NCBI GenBank assembly: GCA_036261625.1
Contig: DATAKL010000048.1
Coordinates: 1 to 64,000, forward strand
Direction: 5' to 3'
Length of the DNA: 64,000 nucleotides
From: JAAXKN01 sp036261625
GTDB lineage: Bacteria > Bacteroidota > Ignavibacteria > Ignavibacteriales > SURF-24
Shown here: one piece after another, positions 42,587 to 52,227 of the stretch
Numbering within the stretch: the first letter of the stretch is position 1
Layout of the letters: each line of letters starts with the position of its first letter
Position numbers and translations under genes: made by a program
The notes under the pieces: generated by a model
Seen by the model: the letters and a program-made list of their open reading frames with translations, nothing else
Told to the model about the DNA's origin: nothing
Database searches by the model: none

Positions 42587-42832
42587 CTGAAAGGAAAAAT
42601 TGAAGATTTTCGCCTTAACGAGGGAAAAGCCTTGCTTTTTATGCCGCTTCTTGTATTTTGTGTTAGTATAATATTATGCATTTTGCCGGGAATGCCTCTG
42701 GAACAGGTCTGCTCCGTGGAAAATGTTCTGAGAAATATTGGCTTTTCAGCAGTCTCTGCAAGTAAAAGACTCATTGAATCCTCATTTAAAGAACAGATAA
42801 AAAGAGAATTTGTAAGAAAGAAGTACAGGTAA
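42587..42832 (+). CDS. Small membrane protein with uncertain start
   Basis: A hydrophobic single-helix protein ending in a basic tail (FKEQIKREFVRKKYR). The first ATG in frame is at 42632 (66 aa), but the helix and an upstream region GKIEDFRLNEGK stay open to a CTG at 42587 that has AAGGAG 6 nt ahead, so an 81-aa protein with a non-ATG start is possible. It is on the opposite strand to the SGNH gene and 66 bp ahead of the ProC-like gene's leader. Confidence 0.4.
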   Translation: MKGKIEDFRLNEGKALLFMPLLVFCVSIILCILPGMPLEQVCSVENVLRNIGFSAVSASKRLIESSFKEQIKREFVRKKYR

Positions 42833-42912
42833 GAAAAGTGTGTGCTCTCAATGGAGAATAAGACTTTCGATTTTTATTGCATATAAATTTACAATAATTG
42901 TCCGGAGTGTAT

Positions 42913-43689
42913 ATGGATTCAAAATCTTACGGTTTCATCGGCGGGGGCAGGATCACGCGTATTTTCCTGAAAGCCCTGAGCAACGCCGGAATGACTTTCC
43001 CGGATGTGATAGTCAGTGATATAATAATGGGCTATCTGGAAAAACTCAAACAAACTTATCCGGAAATATGCCTCTCATATAATGACGACAGGCTGCCGGC
43101 AAGGCAGGATGTTGTTTTTATTTCTCTTCATCCTCCTCTGATCTGCGACATACTGAAGGCAATTAGGCCGGAGCTTAAAGATACGGCTATTATTGTATCG
43201 CTGGCACCCAAGATTACAATTTCCAAAATGCAGGAGACACTCGGAGGCTTTGACAGGATAGTCAGGATGATTCCCAATGCTCCTTCTATTGTAAATGCAG
43301 GCTATAACCCGGTCAGTTTTTCTGCGGGCATTTCTGAAAAAGAAAAGTCAGGACTTCTGAAATTATTTTCAAATCTTGGCGACTGCCCGGAAGTAGCAGA
43401 GGAAAAACTTGAGGCATATGCTGTTTTAACGGCAATGGGTCCTACATACCTTTGGTTCCAGCTCTATGAATTAAAAAACATTATGCGGGAATTCGGCCTT
43501 CACGAAGCTGAAACAGAAGATGGCATCAGAAAGATGACAGAAGGCGCCCTCAAGACTATGTTCTCCGGAATGACACCCGAGGAGGTAATGGATCTTGTTC
43601 CCGTTAAACCGATCGGCGATGTGGAAGAAAAAATAAAGGAAACCTACAGAAACAAGCTTCTTGCAACTTTCAACAGAATTAAACCATAA
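42913..43689 (+). CDS. proC: Pyrroline-5-carboxylate reductase-like protein
   Basis: A 258-aa Rossmann enzyme of the ProC/F420-dependent reductase group. The N-terminus YGFIGGGRITRIFLKAL binds NAD(P); RMIPNAPSIVNAG is the active-site-like block of ProC. The C-terminal segment is less like true ProC (no classic GxTxxAL region seen), so substrate may differ. The ATG at 42913 has GGAG 5 nt upstream; a TTG further upstream is unlikely. The gene ends at a terminator before the convergent phosphofructokinase. Confidence 0.75.
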   Translation: MDSKSYGFIGGGRITRIFLKALSNAGMTFPDVIVSDIIMGYLEKLKQTYPEICLSYNDDRLPARQDVVFISLHPPLICDILKAIRPELKDTAIIVSLAPKITISKMQETLGGFDRIVRMIPNAPSIVNAGYNPVSFSAGISEKEKSGLLKLFSNLGDCPEVAEEKLEAYAVLTAMGPTYLWFQLYELKNIMREFGLHEAETEDGIRKMTEGALKTMFSGMTPEEVMDLVPVKPIGDVEEKIKETYRNKLLATFNRIKP

Positions 43690-43694
43690 GAAAA

Positions 43695-43729
43695 AAGCCG
43701 GAAGTCTCAAAACTTAGAACTTCCGGCTT
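43695..43729. terminator. Two-way terminator
   Basis: AAGCCGGAAGT (43695-43705) pairs perfectly with 43719-43729 around a 13-nt loop, between the convergent ProC-like and phosphofructokinase genes. Confidence 0.85.
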
Positions 43730-43750
43730 CTTCAGAAAACAGGTGAAAAA

Positions 43751-44788
43751 TCATCCGAAGAACACTGCAGCAACTTCCATCAGCTTCGGATCCACGGTCT
43801 TAAGTTCCCCTGTAGCAGCCTCAAGCGGCACGGCAACTATTTCTGTGCCTTTTAAGGAAGCCATCTTGCCGAAATCCCCATTCTGCACCAGTTCAGCAGC
43901 AAAGACTCCGAAACGTGTGCCTAGCACCCTGTCGAAGGCTGTCGGGGATCCGCCTCTTTGAACGTGGCCTAAGATTGTAGCTCTAGTTTCAAAGCCGGTG
44001 CGTTTTTCAATTTCACTTGCCAGAAGATTTCCGATTCCGCCGAGTCTTACGTGGCCGAATGAATCGAGCTCCTGGCTCTGGAGCACCATACTGTCTTTTT
44101 CATCTGAGGTATCCCACTGTGCGCCTTCGGCAACGACAACGATCGAGAAGTTCTTTCCCCTGGCGTGTCTTTTCTTCAGTACATCGCAGACTTCTTCCAT
44201 CTTGAAAGGCTGTTCAGGAATAAGGATCATGTCAGCTCCGCCGGCCATGCCTGAATGAAGTGCAATCCATCCGGCGTGGCGCCCCATTACTTCAACTACC
44301 ATTACGCGGTTATGCGATTCGGCAGTCGTATGAAGACGGTCGATAGCTTCCATGGCAATATTTACAGCCGTATCGAAACCAAAAGTATAGTCTGTTGCAT
44401 TTAAGTCGTTGTCAATTGTCTTTGGAACGCCTACAACCTTAACACCGGCCTTGTAGAGTTTTGTTGCAACGCCGAGCGTGTCCTCGCCGCCGATTGCAAC
44501 AAGAGCATCTATGCCGCTGTCTTTCATGTTTTTTATTATGGTTGCCTCACCATTGGGCACTTTATAAACATTTGTGCGTGAACTTTTCAAAATTGTACCG
44601 CCGCGGGGCAGAATGCCCGAAACGGCATCAACATCCAGATTTATAAATTTATTCTCAAGCAAACCTTTCCACCCTTCTGTAAAACCAACTACCTGATGGC
44701 CATTCTGAATGGATTTTCTCACAACTGCGCGTATTACAGGATTAAGACCAGGACAGTCGCCCCCTCCGGTCAATACTCCGATTTTCAT
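43751..44788 (-). CDS. pfp: Phosphofructokinase with PPi-type active-site residues
   Basis: A 345-aa enzyme of glycolysis phosphorylating fructose 6-phosphate. Motifs: GGGDCPGLN (8-16), IGGEDTLGVA (99-108) and PKTIDND (122-128). ATP-dependent enzymes have Gly at the positions occupied here by Asp103 and Lys123; the Asp/Lys pair is the known marker for pyrophosphate use. So a reversible PPi-dependent enzyme is likely. The start at 44788 (MKIGVLTGG) has GGAGG 5 nt upstream; the frame extends further without support. Confidence 0.88.
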   Translation of the reverse strand: MKIGVLTGGGDCPGLNPVIRAVVRKSIQNGHQVVGFTEGWKGLLENKFINLDVDAVSGILPRGGTILKSSRTNVYKVPNGEATIIKNMKDSGIDALVAIGGEDTLGVATKLYKAGVKVVGVPKTIDNDLNATDYTFGFDTAVNIAMEAIDRLHTTAESHNRVMVVEVMGRHAGWIALHSGMAGGADMILIPEQPFKMEEVCDVLKKRHARGKNFSIVVVAEGAQWDTSDEKDSMVLQSQELDSFGHVRLGGIGNLLASEIEKRTGFETRATILGHVQRGGSPTAFDRVLGTRFGVFAAELVQNGDFGKMASLKGTEIVAVPLEAATGELKTVDPKLMEVAAVFFG

Positions 44789-44942
44789 TTTTCCTCCGGT
44801 TAAATAATATCCATTTAAGGTATAGAACTTCATTTATCTAATTCAAGGGGAATTTTCCCCATTATGAACAGTGAAAAAGCGGGAAAAAGAACACTAATAT
44901 CCGGTTTCAGGATAAGGCAGTTCCGTTTTTCCAGCTCTTTCT

Positions 44943-47126
44943 TCAGAGAACTTTCAATTTAGCAAACTTGACCAGAAGCTGCTTAATTCCGGCTTCCTCA
45001 AATGCCACTGTTACCCTCTGCATCTCACCGATACCGCTGATCTGCTGCACCTTGCCCATGCCAAATTTCTCGTGCATTACCTTGCTTCCCATGCGAAGCG
45101 ACTTCTGTTCCTGGTTGAAGTCGTCATAGTCCTCCTGGTAATGCTCATCATAGATAAAATCCTTTTTTGTGCGGCGGCTGGAGCCTTTTCTTCCGGAGGC
45201 TCCGTTGAGTTCAACATATGTTGCTGGGTCCAGTTCTTCGATAAATCTGGATTTGCTCTGATATGCCACCTCTCCAAAGCGGTAGCGCGAACGGGCATAT
45301 GTTAAGAACACCTTCGACTGCGCGCGTGTCAGAGCCACATAGAAAAGGCGCCTTTCCTCTTCTATTCTGGCGTCTGAATTAAACTTCGGCGCCAGGGGAA
45401 AAATGTCCTCCTCCAGGCCTGAGACAAAAACGACCGGGAATTCAAGCCCTTTTGCGCTGTGGACTGTCATCATTGTAACCGAGTTATTTTCATCTTCCAT
45501 CTGATCGATGCCTGCAATTAGAGAAACTTCGGCCAGGTACTGCTCCATGGTTGCACCTGGAACACTCCTTGAATAGTCACTTATGGCATTAAGCAGTTCC
45601 TGTATGTTCTCGTAGCGGACTATAGACTCCGGCGTATTCTCCTCCTTATAGATCCTGAGTATACCCAGCTCATCGATAAGAGCAGAAATTAGCTCGCTTA
45701 AGGAGAGCTTTTCCTTGAGTGTAATGTACTTATCTAAAAGAAGCTTAAATGCCTTTACGTTCTTCTGTATTCTTTCTTTTACCTCTATGACCTCAAAGAC
45801 CCTCATCATTGTATCGAAGAGCGTAAGGTGATGTTTCCTGGCAAATGCAATCATCTTTGAAATCGAGGTGTTTCCTATGCCTCGCTGCGGGAAATTCATA
45901 ATCCTCAGCAGGCTTTCCTCGTCCGCCTGGTTGGCCAGAACCCTGAGGTAAGCAATGACGTCTTTGACCTCTTTTCTTTTATAGAATTCAATTCCACCGA
46001 TTATTCTGTATGGGACCCTTTCGCGTCTGAAGGCATCTTCCAGGGCCCGGGACTGCGAGTTTATCCTGTAAAGAATTGCAAAATCCTTATAGGAGAGTTT
46101 TTTCTGCGATATCTCCTCTTTTATGAGCTTTGTCAGCTGGTAGGCTTCGTCTTTCTCATCCGAGCATCTTACAAGTGCAAGTTCCTCGCCGTCATTATTC
46201 TCCGTCCATAGCGTTTTTGCAATCTGTTCGGCATTATTCTTAATTACACTTCCTGCTGCAGCAAGTATAGTTTTTGTTGAACGGTAGTTCTGCTCCAGGC
46301 GGAATATCTTTGCCTTCGGGAAATCCCTTTCAAAATCGAGCATATTGCGGATATCTGCGCCTCTCCAGCCGTAAATGCTCTGTGCATCATCGCCAACGAC
46401 GCAGATGTTTCTCTTAGATGTAACCAGAAGCCTTAAAAGCTCATACTGTGCGCGGTTTGTATCCTGGTATTCATCCACCAGAATATATGTAAACTTCTTC
46501 CTGTACTTCTGAAGCGTCTTTTCCTTATCGTTAAAAAGCTCTATAGGCTTTAAGAGCAGGTCGTCAAAGTCCATCGAGTTATTTTCCCTCAGGCGCTTGT
46601 TGTATTCCTCATATATATCGGCAATTTTTCTCTCCAGCACTGAAGAGGCAATATTATCGGCATACTCTTTGGGATAGATCATCTGGTTTTTCAGGAAGCT
46701 GATCTTGTGGTGAATGGAGCCGGCCGTAACGCCTTCCATCATCCAGTTCATCTCCTGGAGAATAGTACCTACGAGTGCTGCCGAATCCTCTGCGTCATAG
46801 ATCGAGAAATTGCTCTTAAAGTTAATTTTGTCGGCTTCAATACGGAGTATTTTGGCAAAAATGGAATGAAAAGTACCCATCCACAGATGATCTGCACTCT
46901 GGCCGATCAATGAGCGGATGCGCTGCTTCATCTCATTGGCAGCCTTATTCGTAAAAGTAAGAGCCAGAATAGAAGAAGGGTCGAATCCCTGATCGATCAG
47001 GTATGCGATTTTATAGGTCAGTACCCTGGTTTTACCGGAACCTGCACCGGCAACTATCATTTGCGGGCCGTCAAGATACTCAACAGCTTCTTTTTGCTCT
47101 AAATTTAAGGTCTTAAGTAGTGTCAT
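44943..47126 (-). CDS. pcrA: UvrD/PcrA family DNA helicase
   Basis: A 727-aa 3'-5' superfamily 1A helicase used in repair and replication. Motifs in order: MIVAGAGSGKTRVLT, DEYQDTNRAQYELL, VVGDDAQSIYGWRGADIRN, VTMMTVHSAKGLEFPVVFVSG and EERRLFYVALTRAQ. The C-terminal tail (GMGKVQQISGIGE) is the Tudor-like region of PcrA/UvrD. No nuclease is fused, in contrast to the 921-aa protein of the mobile element. Standalone housekeeping gene. Confidence 0.93.
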   Translation of the reverse strand: MTLLKTLNLEQKEAVEYLDGPQMIVAGAGSGKTRVLTYKIAYLIDQGFDPSSILALTFTNKAANEMKQRIRSLIGQSADHLWMGTFHSIFAKILRIEADKINFKSNFSIYDAEDSAALVGTILQEMNWMMEGVTAGSIHHKISFLKNQMIYPKEYADNIASSVLERKIADIYEEYNKRLRENNSMDFDDLLLKPIELFNDKEKTLQKYRKKFTYILVDEYQDTNRAQYELLRLLVTSKRNICVVGDDAQSIYGWRGADIRNMLDFERDFPKAKIFRLEQNYRSTKTILAAAGSVIKNNAEQIAKTLWTENNDGEELALVRCSDEKDEAYQLTKLIKEEISQKKLSYKDFAILYRINSQSRALEDAFRRERVPYRIIGGIEFYKRKEVKDVIAYLRVLANQADEESLLRIMNFPQRGIGNTSISKMIAFARKHHLTLFDTMMRVFEVIEVKERIQKNVKAFKLLLDKYITLKEKLSLSELISALIDELGILRIYKEENTPESIVRYENIQELLNAISDYSRSVPGATMEQYLAEVSLIAGIDQMEDENNSVTMMTVHSAKGLEFPVVFVSGLEEDIFPLAPKFNSDARIEEERRLFYVALTRAQSKVFLTYARSRYRFGEVAYQSKSRFIEELDPATYVELNGASGRKGSSRRTKKDFIYDEHYQEDYDDFNQEQKSLRMGSKVMHEKFGMGKVQQISGIGEMQRVTVAFEEAGIKQLLVKFAKLKVL

Positions 47127-47382
47127 TGCGAGTAATCTAATATTTAGTTGGCAAATATACTAAATATCAGTCTAAAATTCAAAGAATACCCGCAAATTGC
47201 ATCTTTTGTGAGTTTTTGAGGCAGGAATGGGAGTTTTCAGATTACTTTCGCACCACAATTATACATTATCCGAAAAGAAAAAGCAAGACTGTTTTTACAG
47301 GGGCAGTATTTTACCCTTCAGGCGGGGCATACCCATATTAAAGTGAGTATGCCTCAGCCAAAGAAAAAGTCTAAATTAAATT

Positions 47383-48348
47383 CTATTTTATCAGAAGTTT
47401 TCCGTCTTTCATAATGACTTTTCCATCGAAGTAAACCGTGGGCTTTTTAACAAGCCCGTCCAGGTGGCTTGCCACACGGACACTGCCCCCCATCGATTTA
47501 TTGTCGCCGAAGGCGATATGTATTGTACCCATAACTTTTTCATCTTCAAGAAGAATTCCGCTAAGTTTCGCCTTGTCGTTAGTGCCTATTCCGAATTCAG
47601 CCACATTGCGGGCGGCTTTGCCGTGCACGTCCAGAAGTTTAATGAGTTTTTTGGCCATCGGGCCACCGGTAATTTCAGTTGCAAAACCGTCTGCCACTTT
47701 AATCCTGATATTGGCATTATTAACCATTCCGAGGCCGGCCATCGAGCCGTCTACAACAACTACGCCCTGGGATGTGCCTTCAACCGGGGCAACAAAGGTT
47801 TCTCCCGTCGGGAGGTTTCCGCTTTCCCCCTTTTTATGGAAAAGGCCCTTGCTTGCATAAGCCGTACGCCCTGAAATATCCATTGTGATGTCGGTACCGG
47901 CAGCGGAAGTAACCCTTACAGTTTTGGTCTTTTCAAAGATCTTCTTCAGTTTAACTGTCAGAGCTGCAATCTTTTTATAATCGGCATTCAGGCCGCGAAT
48001 CATAACCTCAGGTGTAATGCCCGGGAATGTTGCAATTCTTACGCCCTTCTCAGAGGCGCTGCGCCTTGCATCTGTGTGTGTCAGCGATTTGGAAGTCGGG
48101 CAGAAGACGATGTCAAATTTCTGCATCAGTTCAGCTACTTCCTGTGGAGGCTCCTCCCCGTTATACTGCCTGGATTTCATTTCCACGAGCAAAGCCTCAA
48201 AGCCTAAATCAAGCGCATTGCTGTAAAGGGTATAACCGATCTGTCTTTTTACCTCGTCTGTTACGACCAGGATCTTTTCTTTTTTCTTTGCACCCATGCA
48301 GTCTTTAATTGCAATTACTGCCGCTTTGTCGAGTTTAGTTTTTGCCAT
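47383..48348 (-). CDS. M29-like aminopeptidase
   Basis: A 321-aa protein with the block GNLPTGETFVAPVEGTSQG, characteristic of the thermophilic-type M29 aminopeptidase group, and a C-terminal HIAFGDNKSMGGSVRVASHLD holding candidate metal-binding His and Asp residues. M29 enzymes are about 410 aa, so this is a shorter variant. No signal peptide. Cytoplasmic peptide breakdown is likely; identification is by motif. Confidence 0.78.
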   Translation of the reverse strand: MAKTKLDKAAVIAIKDCMGAKKKEKILVVTDEVKRQIGYTLYSNALDLGFEALLVEMKSRQYNGEEPPQEVAELMQKFDIVFCPTSKSLTHTDARRSASEKGVRIATFPGITPEVMIRGLNADYKKIAALTVKLKKIFEKTKTVRVTSAAGTDITMDISGRTAYASKGLFHKKGESGNLPTGETFVAPVEGTSQGVVVVDGSMAGLGMVNNANIRIKVADGFATEITGGPMAKKLIKLLDVHGKAARNVAEFGIGTNDKAKLSGILLEDEKVMGTIHIAFGDNKSMGGSVRVASHLDGLVKKPTVYFDGKVIMKDGKLLIK

Positions 48349-48411
48349 AGTGTTTTTAGTGGGTTAAAGTTGATAAAAAGGGTTGTTTTAAGGTATAATA
48401 TAAACAAAGAA

Positions 48412-49170
48412 TCAGTAAAGAGGTATTCCGACGTTCAGCTGTATGAGCCCAAACAGGCCGCCGTCACTAATAAAGTTATCAATTGCCGTTACCTCATCGG
48501 GTTTGCTGTTGAGGTCGTCGTTGATGAGGTTTCCAAAGGAAAACCTGGTATATCCGGCCGTTGCCTCCAGGCTTATGTAATCCCCTGCCAGGCGGAATAT
48601 GAGCCCGCCGGCAAGAGTGTACCCAACTGCAAGTTTATCGTTTGAGTAGTCAGTTTCCTTTAGCGGAGCCTCAGAAGAAGTAACAGCAGAAGTAAGATTT
48701 GCCGAATGGAAGGTCACCTGTGCATCTACAAATTTAACAGCCAGGAGTTTGCCCAGTGAATAGCCCACATCCACTCCAAGTCCGTAATAATTCAGATTAA
48801 GCGTATACTTTGTATTGACCGAACCATCCCCTTCAATATTCTCAAAGAGCTGGTTTTCTTCCTTGAGGAACTGATAGTAGCCTTTGGTTGAAAATATCAG
48901 GTTATTAAATCTTGTCCGGAAGATATTAGCTCCTACGCGGAAGCCGTTTGCCCTCCCAAATTCCGGCATCTGCACGGTGGCGGAGGCACTGCCGGCAGTT
49001 TTCCGGATAAACTCATTAAAGCCGGTGGCTTTATAGTCCTGAATGCCGTATCCGGCATAAAATCCCCCAAGTCCCAGACACCCGAAACCGCAGGTCTGAG
49101 CTTCAGTCCTGAAACTTATTAAAAGCAGAAACAAAGCTGCCAGGGCAATATAAAGCTTCATTGCCATCAT
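48412..49170 (-). CDS. Outer-membrane beta-barrel-like protein
   Basis: An exported protein with a signal peptide (MKLYIALAALFLLLISF…AQ), about 250 aa, alternating polar/hydrophobic strands with glycine and aromatic residues (YAGYGIQDYKATGF, LNLNYYGLGVDVGYSLGK) and ending in LFGLIQLNVGIPLY, the typical final strand. The start around 49170 is chosen because the residues before it are not signal-like. Role unknown; porin or structural barrel. Confidence 0.68.
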   Translation of the reverse strand: MMAMKLYIALAALFLLLISFRTEAQTCGFGCLGLGGFYAGYGIQDYKATGFNEFIRKTAGSASATVQMPEFGRANGFRVGANIFRTRFNNLIFSTKGYYQFLKEENQLFENIEGDGSVNTKYTLNLNYYGLGVDVGYSLGKLLAVKFVDAQVTFHSANLTSAVTSSEAPLKETDYSNDKLAVGYTLAGGLIFRLAGDYISLEATAGYTRFSFGNLINDDLNSKPDEVTAIDNFISDGGLFGLIQLNVGIPLY

Positions 49171-49392
49171 AAGCCGCCGAAAAGAGAGTAAAAAATGAAA
49201 AACGATTCCTGTTTCAAAATCTTTAATTCCCCCCAAATATTCAACAACAAATTGCTCTACCCCAAAAGAGCTGGTGCTGATATACAGAAACTAAGCTAAA
49301 GAGACAATGAAAAACGGGATTAAGCCTGTTGGCTGCATGGTTTAATTATATCTATGAAATATCCAGCTGAAACAATTTACTGAGCAGCACAA

Positions 49393-50673
49393 TCAGCTGA
49401 CTGTTTCAAGAGTTTTACTTTTGATCCCATCTTCAAGACCGTGGCCGTGACGTCCGAGTTCGCTTTTCCTTAAGAAGTATGCAAACAGAAGTCCGAAGAA
49501 TCCAAGGGATGAAAATATCCACATCCCCAGCGTGTAGCCGTGCGAGGCGTCATTGGCCCAGCCGATAATCATATTAAACCCGAAAAGCCCGATATTCTGA
49601 ATCATAGTCATAAGTCCGTATGCTGTACCAAGACGGCTTTCATCGGTAATAATGGCAACAGAAGGCCACATCACGGCCGGCACCAGCGAAAACGATATGC
49701 CCATCATTGCCATCGGAATAATAAGGTTGATTGAAGTATATGCCATTAAAAGGTAGACCGGAATTATCAGCAGGGATCCGAACATCATAAGTAAAGAACG
49801 CTTGCCTATATAATCGGATAAAAGTCCGAAAAGTGGAGTCAGTATCATGGCAGAAAGTGTAAGAAGGCTGGAGAGAAACCCACCGAACTCCCTTGTGGTG
49901 CCGTGAGCTTCCATGAAGAACTTTACGGCGAATGTCTGGAATGGAAATATGGCTGAATAGAATGTTACACATAGTAGCGTAATGAACCAGAAGGAAGGCT
50001 TAAAGTTAAAAATCTCCCTTACTTTTATTTCATCCTGTTTAGGTACTTCCCTTAAAGAGAAAACTTTGGATGCATGGGTGTCCATCAGAATGTAAACAAT
50101 AACCGAGGCAACTGATATTGTAGCTGCTGCAACAGAAATAAGAAGCGGAGTCTGCCAGTTAGTGAATAAAGCCTTCCCCCATGAAGGTGAATTCAGGGCT
50201 GCAAAAGATCCCAGGCGCGCAATGGTAAGATTCAGTCCGAATGCAAAGGAAAGCTCCTTGCCCTTAAACCAGCGCCCGATAATGGTTGTAACAGCAACAA
50301 TGAGTGATTCAGCCCCAAGTCCGAAGATGAGTCTTCCTGTTGCCATAACGGCAAGACTTGAAGAAGATGCCGTAACAACTGCTCCTAAAAGGCAGAGAAC
50401 GGAGAATATGAAAGTTGATATTCTGGTCCCAAGGCGGTCAATTATAATTCCGCCAATAAGCACCATAAACACGTTCGGTATGCTGTAGATTGCCTGCAGG
50501 AGACCAATATTGCTGTCGGAGAAGTTAAGCTGTTTGGCTAAGAGATCCGCCAGCGGGCTTATGCAGTCATAGACGTAATAATTGCCGAACATGGCAAGAC
50601 TTACAAAAACAAGTACTCCCCATCTGTATAACTTTGATGGTTCAGGTTTAACCATTGCAGTAGCTGTTTCCAT
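49393..50673 (-). CDS. MFS transporter
   Basis: A 426-aa major facilitator with about twelve helices. Family loops: GGIIIDRLGTR between helices 2 and 3 and GLLSDYIGKRSLL between helices 8 and 9. The pattern resembles sugar-phosphate/oligosaccharide-type or nitrate-type permeases, but the substrate cannot be named. Standalone gene; no regulator nearby. Confidence 0.85.
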   Translation of the reverse strand: METATAMVKPEPSKLYRWGVLVFVSLAMFGNYYVYDCISPLADLLAKQLNFSDSNIGLLQAIYSIPNVFMVLIGGIIIDRLGTRISTFIFSVLCLLGAVVTASSSSLAVMATGRLIFGLGAESLIVAVTTIIGRWFKGKELSFAFGLNLTIARLGSFAALNSPSWGKALFTNWQTPLLISVAAATISVASVIVYILMDTHASKVFSLREVPKQDEIKVREIFNFKPSFWFITLLCVTFYSAIFPFQTFAVKFFMEAHGTTREFGGFLSSLLTLSAMILTPLFGLLSDYIGKRSLLMMFGSLLIIPVYLLMAYTSINLIIPMAMMGISFSLVPAVMWPSVAIITDESRLGTAYGLMTMIQNIGLFGFNMIIGWANDASHGYTLGMWIFSSLGFFGLLFAYFLRKSELGRHGHGLEDGIKSKTLETVS

Positions 50674-50718
50674 TGCGCCCCTTTCAATCAGACTAAATTT
50701 TGGATAAATTACTTAAAA

Positions 50719-50744
50719 AGCCCGGACTCTGCAGAGTCCGGGCT
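50719..50744. terminator. Terminator after pepD
   Basis: A nearly perfect 12-bp palindromic stem (AGCCCGGACTCT, 50719-50730, with 50733-50744), followed leftward by TTTTTAAG. Confidence 0.9.
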
Positions 50745-50765
50745 CCAAATATAATGATCCGGAAT

Positions 50766-52226
50766 TTATTTTGCAGGAATATTCTTCAGTACTTCCTTCA
50801 ACAGATCCCAGAATTTCTCAACGGTATCAATTTTTACCCTTTCATCCGGCGAGTGGGCTCCGACGATTGTAGGACCGAAAGAGATCATGTCCATATCCGG
50901 ATAGCGTTCGTTTATAATGCCGCACTCAAGCCCGGCATGAATAGCCTTCACCTCAGGCTCAGACTTGTAAAGCCTGTCAAAAGCTTTCTTAAGAACGCTT
51001 AGAATCGGGGATTTTACGTTCGGCTTCCAGCCTGGGTATCCGTCACCATGCTTTACATGAGCGCCTGCAAGTGTAAAGACACTTCCGACCATATCGGCTG
51101 CATCTTCTTTTTCGCTTTCAACGGAACTTCTCTGGCTTGTTGTAACTGAAACCGTCGTGTCTTCGGTTTGAACAATTGCCAGGTTCGTTGAGGTCTCAAC
51201 CAGTCCTTTTATATCGGGACTCATTGTAATGACACCGTGAGGAGCAGCATAAAGGGAGTTAAGTATACTGTCCTGTGAAGCCTTATCCATAACACCCTTC
51301 GGCATTTCGGCTTTTGAAACCTTGACTGTAAGTCCCGGTTCATTTGTAGATAGTTCCTTTTTAACAGTTTCGTTGTACTCTGAAACGAATTTTTCCAGTT
51401 CAGAGGCTTTTGAAGCAGAAACAGTAACAGTTGCAAAACCTTCGCGCGGGATTGCGTTATGCTTGCTTCCCGAGTTAATTGCTGAAAGGCGTACGTCAAA
51501 CTTCCGGCTCAAATTCCAGAGGAGGCGTGTTAAGATCTTAACTGCATTGCCGCGCCCTTCTGCTATATCAAGACCCGAGTGGCCTCCTTTTAAGCCTGTA
51601 ACGTTAACTTCGTAGGCTTTATGGTCCTGCGGAGGGTTTTCCTTTGTGAAATTAAAATTAGCATAAGTATTCTTTCCGCCTGCGCATCCGATATAAAGAG
51701 CGCCATCTTCTTCTGAATCGAGGTTCAGAAGTACCGTAGCATTCAGCCATCCGGGCTTCAGGCTAGAAGCACCGTTAAGGCCTGTTTCCTCGTCAAGAGT
51801 AAAGAGGAATTCCAGGGGACCGTGCTCCAGGTCCTTAGATTCAATTACAGCCAGGGCTGCAGCAACGCCAATGCCGTTGTCACTTCCCAGGGTTGTACCT
51901 TTGGCCCTTACCCACTCGCCGTCAATGTAAGGCTCTATCGGGTCTTTTTCAAAATCGTGTTTAACGTCGTTGTTCTTCTCCGGCACCATATCGAGGTGCC
52001 CCTGAAGGACTGTCGTCTTCAGGTTTTCTTTTCCCTTTGTGGCAGGTTTTCGGATTAAGACGTTCCCGAACTCATCTCTTGAGGTCTCGAGGTTGTTTCT
52101 TTTTCCGACCGAGACAACGTACTCTGCAAGTTTTTCTTCTTTCCTTGAAGGATGAGGCCTCATGCAGATTTCCTCGAAATGATTCCAAAGTAATTCAGGC
52201 TTTAGGCTTCCAAGAACTTTTCCCAT
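50766..52226 (-). CDS. pepD: Aminoacyl-histidine dipeptidase PepD
   Basis: A 486-aa M20-family dipeptidase. Metal ligands are in LQGHLDMVPE, LGSDNGIGV, LDEETGLNG and a later HAGLECG. A dimerisation domain lies in the middle (about 205-400). Cleaves Xaa-His dipeptides such as carnosine-type substrates. It starts just after the PqqD-like gene, so the two form an operon ended by a strong terminator. Confidence 0.92.
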   Translation of the reverse strand: MGKVLGSLKPELLWNHFEEICMRPHPSRKEEKLAEYVVSVGKRNNLETSRDEFGNVLIRKPATKGKENLKTTVLQGHLDMVPEKNNDVKHDFEKDPIEPYIDGEWVRAKGTTLGSDNGIGVAAALAVIESKDLEHGPLEFLFTLDEETGLNGASSLKPGWLNATVLLNLDSEEDGALYIGCAGGKNTYANFNFTKENPPQDHKAYEVNVTGLKGGHSGLDIAEGRGNAVKILTRLLWNLSRKFDVRLSAINSGSKHNAIPREGFATVTVSASKASELEKFVSEYNETVKKELSTNEPGLTVKVSKAEMPKGVMDKASQDSILNSLYAAPHGVITMSPDIKGLVETSTNLAIVQTEDTTVSVTTSQRSSVESEKEDAADMVGSVFTLAGAHVKHGDGYPGWKPNVKSPILSVLKKAFDRLYKSEPEVKAIHAGLECGIINERYPDMDMISFGPTIVGAHSPDERVKIDTVEKFWDLLKEVLKNIPAK

Positions 52227-52227
52227 A

